A stretch of 10,189 nucleotides of DNA, taken from contig NZ_CALACG010000181.1 of NCBI RefSeq assembly GCF_937890585.1, positions 1 through 10,189 on the forward strand. The letters are read 5' to 3'. Source of the stretch: an uncultured Campylobacter sp. Its GTDB lineage: Bacteria > Campylobacterota > Campylobacteria > Campylobacterales > Campylobacteraceae. The notes beneath the pieces were generated by a model that saw only the letters and a list, made by a program, of their open reading frames with translations, did not search any database and was not told where the DNA came from. Below, in pieces: positions 5,698 to 10,189 of this stretch; the stretch's first letter is position 1; every line of letters starts with the position of its first letter. The position numbers and the translations under genes are program-made.

Positions 5698-6353
5698 TGA
5701 GTGAAATTTTAGATGAGCTAAATGCGTGGCAAAATGGCCTAAAGGCGCTTAAATTTAGTGAAATTTTTAAAAATGGCAGCGAAAAAGTGGCTTTTATAAG
5801 CGTTGATATGATAAATGGCTTTTGTTGTGAAGGCGCACTAGCTAGCAAGCGTGTGGGTGAGCTCTCAAAGGGCATAGCAGATACTTTTAAACTAGCAAGG
5901 GATAAATTTGACCTTAAAAACTTCATCCTCATCCAGGATGCTCATGAGCCAAATTCAGCTGAGTTTGCGAGCTTCCCAGCTCATGCTTTAAAAGGGCAAA
6001 ATGAGGCAGAGGCAGTTGATGAGCTAAGAAATTTAGACTTTTTTAATGAGATGAAGACTTTTTATAAAAACTCACTTAGCATCGCTTACTCGCAGGAGTT
6101 TAATAAATTTATAAGTAAATTTGATAGCTTTGTCGTAATGGGCGACTGCACCGATATGTGCATCTATCAGCTTGTTTCTCACCTAAGACTTAGCGCAAAT
6201 GAGCAAAATTTAAAAAGGGAGATCATCGTGCCTGCAAATTTAGTCCAAACCTACGACGCCCCAGGGCATAGTGGTGATTTTTATCAAAATGTATTTTTAC
6301 ATCACATGCAAATGGCACTAAACGCACGTGTAGTAAAAAAGCTAGAAATTTAG
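5697..6353 (+). CDS. Nicotinamidase/isochorismatase-like cysteine hydrolase
   Basis: A 218-residue cytoplasmic hydrolase of the isochorismatase-like fold. The catalytic triad is Asp37 (ISVDMINGF), Lys124 (FYKNSLS) and Cys155 (GDCTDMCIYQ). Asp81 and His83 in QDAHEP plus His96 in FPAH match the metal ligands of nicotinamidase PncA. It therefore probably deamidates nicotinamide to nicotinate for NAD salvage, although related amidases on other substrates cannot be excluded. The ATG at 5697 is chosen because it has AAGGAG (5686-5691) five bases upstream and forms a TGATG overlap with the flgS stop. An ATG at 5667 in the same frame would add 10 residues inside flgS and lacks a ribosome site. The gene is the last of a three-gene coupled run, and a hairpin follows it. 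Confidence 0.85.
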   Translation: MSEILDELNAWQNGLKALKFSEIFKNGSEKVAFISVDMINGFCCEGALASKRVGELSKGIADTFKLARDKFDLKNFILIQDAHEPNSAEFASFPAHALKGQNEAEAVDELRNLDFFNEMKTFYKNSLSIAYSQEFNKFISKFDSFVVMGDCTDMCIYQLVSHLRLSANEQNLKREIIVPANLVQTYDAPGHSGDFYQNVFLHHMQMALNARVVKKLEI

Positions 6354-6393
6354 CCATATATTTATATTAAAAACAATTATCAAGTTATAAAAT

Positions 6394-6449
6394 TTAGCGC
6401 TTATCTATCGTAATTAATATAATTAATAACGTAGTTTTGCGCTAATTTT
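6394..6449 (+). terminator. Long inverted repeat with T tract after the hydrolase gene, likely terminator
   Basis: TTAGCGC (6394-6400) pairs with GCGCTAA (6439-6445), followed by TTTT. Between them lies a second hairpin, 6409-6431, with ten pairs, one mismatch and a 2-3 base turn. The two-tier structure could end the flgS operon transcript or protect its 3' end. Most of the remaining 6354-6573 gap is A/T-rich and holds only the exbB promoter and operator. Confidence 0.55.
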
Positions 6450-6514
6450 CAGATCTATTCTCTTTAAATTTCTTTTCTTATAAAATATTTTTAGGTTACA
6501 TTTTTACAATATAT

Positions 6515-6543
6515 TTGACATTAACTATCAATATAGTTATAAT
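6515..6543 (+). promoter_or_regulatory. Consensus sigma70 promoter of exbB-exbD-tonB
   Basis: A perfect -35, TTGACA at 6515-6520, and a perfect -10, TATAAT at 6538-6543, are separated by the ideal 17 bases. The transcript would start near 6550, about 24 bases before the exbB ATG, with AAGAGA (6564-6569) as a ribosome site. A full -35 is rare in Campylobacter, so this should be a strong promoter that needs repression. Confidence 0.8.
6522..6539 (+). promoter_or_regulatory. Palindromic candidate operator in the exbB promoter (Fur-type?)
   Basis: A perfect inverted repeat, TAACTAT (6522-6528) and ATAGTTA (6533-6539) around CAAT, fills the spacer between -35 and -10 and touches the first bases of the -10. 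A repressor bound there would block RNA polymerase. Fur is the expected regulator of exbBD-tonB, but the match to a Fur box is only loose, so the regulator's identity is inference. Confidence 0.55.
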
Positions 6544-6573
6544 CACGCTCAAATTTTAAAAATAAGAGATATT

Positions 6574-7002
6574 ATGGAACTTTTAAAACACAACATTGAC
6601 TATATAATCATCGGCATTTTGGGCGTTATGAGCTTTTTTGTGCTTTGGTATACGATAGAGCGTATCATTTTTTACTCACGCGTCGATATAAATAGCTACA
6701 AAAACATCAAAGAGTTCGATGAGGCGCTGACAAAAAATTTAACCACACTTTACATTATCTACTCAAACGCCCCATATATCGGACTTCTTGGCACGGTTGC
6801 TGGCATAATGATCACATTTTACGACATGGGTATGGCTGGCGGCATCGATACAAAAAGTATCATGATCGGTCTATCTTTAGCGCTAAAAGCGACCGCATTT
6901 GGCCTACTTGTGGCGATCCCAACGCTTATGATCTACAACGGCTTTGTTAGAAAAGTCGATGTCATGATAAACAGATACAAGGCCAAAAATGCGTCTAAAT
7001 AA
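6574..7002 (+). CDS. exbB: TonB-system proton channel subunit ExbB
   Basis: A 142-residue inner-membrane protein of the ExbB/TolQ/MotA family, the short form found in Campylobacter and Helicobacter (E. coli ExbB is about 244). Three membrane segments are visible: about 9-28, 63-83 and 97-120. The family signatures are APYIGLLGTVAGIM (66-79) and ALKATAFGLLVAIPTLMIYN (103-122). With ExbD it forms the proton-driven motor that energises TonB for outer-membrane transport of iron complexes, haem, cobalamin or nickel. The short form lacks the N-terminal periplasmic region and most of the large cytoplasmic loop. Its last 14 bases overlap the start of exbD, so the two subunits are likely coupled. No TonB-dependent receptor lies in the window. 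Confidence 0.93.
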   Translation: MELLKHNIDYIIIGILGVMSFFVLWYTIERIIFYSRVDINSYKNIKEFDEALTKNLTTLYIIYSNAPYIGLLGTVAGIMITFYDMGMAGGIDTKSIMIGLSLALKATAFGLLVAIPTLMIYNGFVRKVDVMINRYKAKNASK

Positions 7003-7372
7003 AAAAGATGGGCTAAATATTGTCCCATTTATCGATATCATGCTCGTTTTGCTAGCCATCGTGCTAAGCATCTCGACCTTCATCGCCCAAGGCAAGATCG
7101 CAGTTGATCTACCAAGTGCGAGCAGTACAGAGCAGATAAAAGAGGACGAGAAAAAAGTGAGTGTCGTTATCGATAAAGATAATAAATTTTTTATAGATGA
7201 TGCGGAAATTTCGGAAGATGAGCTGAAAGATAAGCTAAATGCCATTGATACTAAGACTTTAGTGCAGCTAAAAAGCGACAAAAACGCTAAATTTGAGAGC
7301 TTTGTGAAAGTCATAGATATATTAAAAGAAAAGGGACACGAAAACTTTGCAATCCAAACAGTCTCTGAGTAA
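6989..7372 (+). CDS. exbD: TonB-system motor subunit ExbD
   Basis: A 127-residue protein with a short cytoplasmic N-terminus, one membrane helix (about 12-34) and a periplasmic domain, the usual ExbD/TolR layout. LNIVPFIDIMLVLLAIVLS (9-27) is the signature, with Asp16 as the proton-carrying residue equivalent to Asp25 of E. coli ExbD. ALP-like VDLPSAS (39-45) follows the helix as in other ExbD proteins. The ATG at 6989 lies inside exbB, and the end overlaps tonB by 26 bases. The adjacent proline-rich TonB favours ExbD over TolR. Confidence 0.94.
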   Translation: MRLNKKDGLNIVPFIDIMLVLLAIVLSISTFIAQGKIAVDLPSASSTEQIKEDEKKVSVVIDKDNKFFIDDAEISEDELKDKLNAIDTKTLVQLKSDKNAKFESFVKVIDILKEKGHENFAIQTVSE

Positions 7373-8177
7373 AATTTCAAACTATAGTGGCTTAGCAGTA
7401 TCGGCGATAGTGCATGTAGCAGCGGCTTATTTTTTGCTTTCACATAACTTTAGTGAGATAAAGATAGGCGAGCAAAAACCTATAAAAATAGCTCTAAATT
7501 CATTCACTCCAGTGCCGCAAACTTCGGCTCCGCAGATAAGCGAACAAGTGATGATACCAGAGCCAACACCTCCAGCTCCACCGCCACCACCTGAGCCTCC
7601 TAAGCCAGAACCTAAGCCTGAACCAAAGGTCGAGCCAAAGCCACTACCAAAACCAGAGCCAAAAAAGATAGAAAAGCCTAAAGCTGAACCTAAAAAAGTG
7701 GAGAAAAAGCCGCTGCCAAAGCCTGAGCCTCGCCCTGAGCCAAAAATTGAGCCAAAGGTGGAGCCAACACCTGCTATCACTGCGCCAGCTCCTACCGCGA
7801 CCCCAGCACCTGTTGTAAATTCAAATTTACCAGCAAATAATAAGTCTATCGCCTCAGCTCCAGCTCAAAAAGTAGCCCAAGAGTTAAATTTATCAAACGC
7901 GCAAAGCGATGAGGACTTTAGCAAGGTTATAGCAGCTGTGAAAAGGCATAAAAACTACCCAAATAACGCTAGAAGGATGAAGCATCAAGGCGTTGTTGAA
8001 GTTAGATTTTTGCTTAAAACAGACGGCAGCATAGACGAGCTAAAGGTTACTAAAAGTTCAGGCTTTGAGTCGCTTGACAATGGTGCTTTAGAAAATGTCA
8101 AAAAAGCAAGCTCTGAGTTTCCAAAGCCAAAAGAAGCTCGCTATCTTCGCTTTCCTATAGCATTTACATTAAGATAA
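7347..8177 (+). CDS. tonB: Energy transducer TonB
   Basis: A 276-residue protein with one N-terminal membrane anchor (about 14-32) that carries the S-x-x-x-H motif, Ser19 and His23, needed for coupling to ExbB/ExbD. Residues 71-142 are a Pro/Lys/Glu-rich rod that spans the periplasm. The C-terminal domain (about 187-276) has NYPNNARR (203-210), VEVRFLLKTDGSI (217-229) and FPIAFTLR at the end, as in TonB proteins that touch the TonB box of receptors. The start is TTG at 7347, inside exbD, with AAGGGA (7331-7336) ten bases upstream. No later ATG occurs before residue 69, after the anchor, so TTG is the only sensible start. A bidirectional hairpin terminator follows. Confidence 0.94.
   Translation: MQSKQSLSKISNYSGLAVSAIVHVAAAYFLLSHNFSEIKIGEQKPIKIALNSFTPVPQTSAPQISEQVMIPEPTPPAPPPPPEPPKPEPKPEPKVEPKPLPKPEPKKIEKPKAEPKKVEKKPLPKPEPRPEPKIEPKVEPTPAITAPAPTATPAPVVNSNLPANNKSIASAPAQKVAQELNLSNAQSDEDFSKVIAAVKRHKNYPNNARRMKHQGVVEVRFLLKTDGSIDELKVTKSSGFESLDNGALENVKKASSEFPKPKEARYLRFPIAFTLR
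7557..7772 (+). repeat. Degenerate Pro-Glu/Pro-Lys codon repeats in tonB
   Basis: About 70 codons alternate Pro with Glu or Lys (PEPKPEPK, PLPKPEPK-like units), with a PPAPPPPPEPP run at the left end. The units use mixed codons, so the DNA repeats are imperfect. It encodes the stiff periplasm-spanning rod. Its unit number may vary between strains. Confidence 0.8.
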
Positions 8178-8205
8178 ATTTTAAGCTCATTTGAGCTTAA
8201 AATTT
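8176..8205. terminator. Bidirectional terminator between tonB and the convergent DUF4272 gene
   Basis: A perfect 13-bp inverted repeat, AAATTTTAAGCTC at 8176-8188 and GAGCTTAAAATTT at 8193-8205, surrounds the loop ATTT. Both arms begin or end in A/T runs that give a T tract on each strand. It overlaps the last bases of the tonB stop and lies 7 bases from the end of the convergent gene. Confidence 0.85.
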
Positions 8206-8211
8206 CTTATA

Positions 8212-8886
8212 TCAAGTGTTTAGATCAGGATAGTCCCAGCAGTTAAATTCAGCGCTCAAGTCGTCATTTTCTTGCCCTTTGCAGCATAGCCACTCAAGCC
8301 CTGCTCGTCTCTCCATAACGACCTCTTCGTCAAGTCCAGGCGCCTTTTTGCCATTTACCCTTGCATCTACGCAGGCCCAGTGATAGCGATAAACTAGATC
8401 AAGCTTGCTTAAAATTTCATCCATACTGCGAAGCTTTGAGCGGCTTTTTAGCCCGCCCTCTCTAAAGACGTTCATCACAAACTCGCAGTCACAAATTTTA
8501 TCCATCTGGCCTATATCTTCGGCTATGCCAAGCGCCCAAAGAAGCACCCAAAGCGACTCATATTTCCAGCCCATATTTACGGCTGTTTTCATATCAGCTC
8601 TATCCTCAACGACCTCTTTTTCTTTTATACTAAGTCCCTCGTAGGCATCACCTAAAAAGCTCTTTGCCCACGCCATATTTTCTTCGCCCAAAGAGCCCTC
8701 ATCACGGATCGTGCAAGCACACATGATCGCTGTAAATGAACAAACTGCGCGCCTTACTACCTCGTCAATATCTCTTGGCGTAACCTCACTATTTTCATAG
8801 CGAAGCGGCAAGCTCTCAAGCACCGCCACGCCCTCTTGCTTTAAAATTTTTATGTTCTCATCTTTTCTTTGTTGTGCTGTTTTCAA
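8212..8886 (-). CDS. DUF4272 domain protein
   Basis: A 224-residue soluble protein of unknown function matching the DUF4272 pattern: R-K-D-E-N near the start, G-W-K-Y-E-S-L-W-V-L-L-W-A-L-G (106-120), CDCEFV (132-137), LRSMDEILSKLDLVYRYHWA (152-171) and ERRAGLEWL (192-200), ending in a WDYPDLNT tail. No catalytic motif can be named. It has ten Cys residues, rather many for its size. The start is TTG at 8886, which overlaps the hepT stop (TTGA), and AAGGAG lies about 7 bases upstream. It is thus the last gene of the mqo-mntA-hepT run. DUF4272 proteins occur widely in unrelated settings, some close to defence or toxin genes. A role with HepT is only a guess from position. Confidence 0.85.
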   Translation of the reverse strand: MKTAQQRKDENIKILKQEGVAVLESLPLRYENSEVTPRDIDEVVRRAVCSFTAIMCACTIRDEGSLGEENMAWAKSFLGDAYEGLSIKEKEVVEDRADMKTAVNMGWKYESLWVLLWALGIAEDIGQMDKICDCEFVMNVFREGGLKSRSKLRSMDEILSKLDLVYRYHWACVDARVNGKKAPGLDEEVVMERRAGLEWLCCKGQENDDLSAEFNCWDYPDLNT

Positions 8887-9248
8887 GAGAACTCTCCTTC
8901 TGTTTTTATAGTTTTATCTATTTTTTCTTTCAAAATAGGCAAATAATCCCTAATCGCTATCTCTATAAGCTCTAAATTTAGCCTTTCGTATTCATGCGAT
9001 GCGATATTTCTTGTTGTGCTAATCGCCCTTATCTCTTCTTTGGTAAAAATAGCCAGAGCCTCAAGGTCATTGCTCTCTTGTATGCCTTTTAAAAGCGCAT
9101 CGATATTAACAAACTGCATCATTATGGCAGGTTGTAGCACATCCTCATCATGAAGTGCCTCATATATGCCACCGCTACATTTATTTAAGATAGAGCCTAT
9201 TTTTTGAGATATTTTTTTAAGATGCTCTACACTTGCTTTTTCAAACAT
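8883..9248 (-). CDS. hepT: HepT-like HEPN ribonuclease toxin
   Basis: A 121-residue all-helical protein of the HEPN/DUF86 group. The active-site motif R-x4-H-x-Y is intact: Arg80, Asn81, His85 and Tyr87 in STTRNIASHEYERL (77-90). In studied pairs HepT is an RNA-cutting toxin active as a dimer, and the partner MNT protein silences it by adding AMP units to the motif tyrosine (type VII toxin-antitoxin). The ATG overlaps the end of mntA by 8 bases, with AAAGGAG placed 6 bases ahead, and its stop overlaps the TTG of the DUF4272 gene. It is slightly shorter than characterised HepT proteins (about 130-140), but all catalytic residues remain, so it is probably active. The RNA target is unknown. Confidence 0.9.
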   Translation of the reverse strand: MFEKASVEHLKKISQKIGSILNKCSGGIYEALHDEDVLQPAIMMQFVNIDALLKGIQESNDLEALAIFTKEEIRAISTTRNIASHEYERLNLELIEIAIRDYLPILKEKIDKTIKTEGEFS

Positions 9249-9561
9249 AAATGGCTCCTTTTACAAGCTCTTCTTTAGTTTGCGCCGACATAGACGTGGT
9301 GTCACATATATCAACCAAAACGCCAAATTTACCAGACACGCTTTTTCTAAAATCATCTAAAAATGTAACTACCAAAAAAGGGCTACCAAGGTTTTTTACC
9401 ATCTTTTTAGCATCTGTTTCTATCACTATATCTATATCAGAAAAAACATCCGCCCTATCTTTTGCGTAGCTTCCAAAAAGGCCTAGCTTGGTAACTCCAA
9501 GCAAAAACAACCTCTCTTTTTGCGATGATAAAAAATTTAAAATTTCACTTTTTGTTGTCAT
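9241..9561 (-). CDS. mntA: MNT-domain nucleotidyltransferase antitoxin
   Basis: A 106-residue minimal nucleotidyltransferase. GLFGSYAKDRADVFSDIDI (27-45) is the G-S-x10-D-x-D signature, with Gly30, Ser31, Asp42 and Asp44, and VLVDICD (81-87) supplies the third metal-binding Asp84. Proteins of this kind pair with HepT and use ATP to AMPylate its motif tyrosine, which inactivates the toxin. All catalytic acids are present, so enzymatic rather than merely binding neutralisation is expected. The start lies 3 bases past the mqo stop, with GGGTAGG as a close ribosome site built from the mqo end. The antitoxin is thus made first and from the mqo transcript. No promoter was seen within the pair. Confidence 0.9.
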   Translation of the reverse strand: MTTKSEILNFLSSQKERLFLLGVTKLGLFGSYAKDRADVFSDIDIVIETDAKKMVKNLGSPFLVVTFLDDFRKSVSGKFGVLVDICDTTSMSAQTKEELVKGAIYV

Positions 9562-9564
9562 TTC

Positions 9565-10189
9565 CTACCCAAAAAACTCGGCGTTAAATTTCTCTTCGTC
9601 GAAATTTTTGCCCAAAAATTTACAAATTTCCTCCATATCAGCCCTTGCCGTTTCAAAACAGCTAGTAGCCCCTGGGCTTGGCGTCATATTAAAGCTTATG
9701 CCCTCGCCTGTGCTGATCTTGCCCTCGCCAAGCTCTAGCCTTTTTTTATTGCGGTCGATCACCTGCGGCCTTACGCCACCAAAATTTACAGCGTAACTTA
9801 GGTCGTTTTCACTTAGGCTTGGCACGATCTTTCTGGCGTCTTTAACAAATTCTTTTTTATTGATAAATGGCACTTCAAACAAGAAATTTCGCAAAATATA
9901 CGACCTTATATCCTCGTCTTTTAGTAAATTTGTAAAGACTTCAAGGACGTTTTTGTCAAATTTTAAGCACTTTAAGAAGTCAAAAAAGCTAGAACAGCCG
10001 TGAAATCTCTCAAGCTTTGGTATGACAAGGGCAGTTGGACCAAAGCGGGTATTGCCATTAGCTAGGATATCTGGGTCGCCATGAAGTGCGGCAAATGGCA
10101 GCTTGTCGTTTTGCACCATATAGACTTTGCCGTTTAGTAGGCGCTTGTTCGCGAAATAAAAGCTTCCAGCAACTGGCAGCGTGCTAAGA
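9565..10189 (-). CDS. mqo: Malate:quinone oxidoreductase, C-terminal part (runs off window)
   Basis: The frame is open to the window edge, and the visible 207 residues form roughly the C-terminal half of a protein usually near 450-490. The fragment begins LSTLPVAGSFYFANKRLLNG and includes LPFAALHGDPDI, FGPTALVIPKLERF, YAVNFGGVRPQVID, and SPGATSCFETARADME near the end, all as in campylobacter Mqo. Mqo is a peripheral FAD enzyme on the inner membrane that oxidises malate to oxaloacetate and passes electrons to menaquinone. The FAD Rossmann motif is outside the window. An internal ATG at 10119 is not the start because conserved sequence continues upstream of it. Other FAD-dependent 2-hydroxyacid oxidoreductases are a weaker alternative. 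Confidence 0.85.
   Translation of the reverse strand, partial: LSTLPVAGSFYFANKRLLNGKVYMVQNDKLPFAALHGDPDILANGNTRFGPTALVIPKLERFHGCSSFFDFLKCLKFDKNVLEVFTNLLKDEDIRSYILRNFLFEVPFINKKEFVKDARKIVPSLSENDLSYAVNFGGVRPQVIDRNKKRLELGEGKISTGEGISFNMTPSPGATSCFETARADMEEICKFLGKNFDEEKFNAEFFG

Noticed and set aside
6904..7443. Long minus-strand frame opposite exbD
   Set aside because: It is a Ser/Leu-rich shadow of exbB/exbD/tonB, which match their families throughout.
7427..7780. Minus-strand Gly/Ser-rich frame opposite tonB
   Set aside because: It is the complement of Pro/Glu/Lys codons of the TonB rod. It has no ribosome site or family resemblance.
8212..9561. Prophage or genomic-island boundary around the toxin-antitoxin genes
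   Set aside because: No integrase, tRNA, direct repeats or marked base-composition break is visible. Overlapping stops and starts suggest a long-settled operon.

Overview
The window looks like chromosomal DNA of a Campylobacter, probably the C. concisus group. The evidence is AT-rich coding DNA with dense AAATTT/AAATTTT words, a FlgS-type flagellar kinase, a very short ExbB followed by ExbD and TonB, a campylobacter-type malate:quinone oxidoreductase, and tight gene packing with stop/start overlaps and GTG or TTG starts. The species is inference. There are no rRNA or tRNA genes, insertion sequences or CRISPR arrays, and no gene-free stretch reaches 300 bases (the longest is 6354-6573).

Region 1 (1-1010): a DJ-1/PfpI family gene on the minus strand lies back to back with a short plus-strand gene that has an in-frame TGA at codon 11. 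Reading the TGA as selenocysteine gives an 85-residue SelW-like (Rdx family) protein with a C-x-x-U redox motif. A hairpin with SECIS-like geometry lies about 20 nt after the TGA, and a strong terminator follows the gene. Region 2 (1093-3800, minus strand): a class V PLP enzyme resembling cysteine desulfurases/selenocysteine lyases, then thiD and thiE, with overlapping ends. They probably form one transcript from a promoter inside what would otherwise be an N-terminal extension of the first gene.

Region 3 (3821-6353, plus strand): a stand-alone DUF234-type protein with a PD-(D/E)XK-like motif, then the histidine kinase flgS, then a nicotinamidase-like cysteine hydrolase, all joined by stop/start overlaps. 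Region 4 (6515-8177, plus strand): exbB-exbD-tonB, the energy-transducing system for outer-membrane iron and metal uptake. It sits behind a consensus sigma70 promoter whose spacer holds a perfect 7-bp inverted repeat, probably an operator. A perfect 13-bp hairpin separates tonB from the convergent operon.

Region 5 (8212-10189, minus strand): the 3' part of mqo, followed 3 bases later by an MNT nucleotidyltransferase antitoxin, a HEPN toxin (HepT) and a DUF4272 protein, each overlapping the next. This places a type VII toxin-antitoxin module in the same transcription unit as a respiratory enzyme.

The most notable item is the selenoprotein gene, because ordinary gene callers stop at its TGA. 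No clearly undescribed multi-gene system is evident. The best candidates for new biology are the mqo-MNT-HepT-DUF4272 arrangement and the DUF234 nuclease-like protein coupled to flgS.
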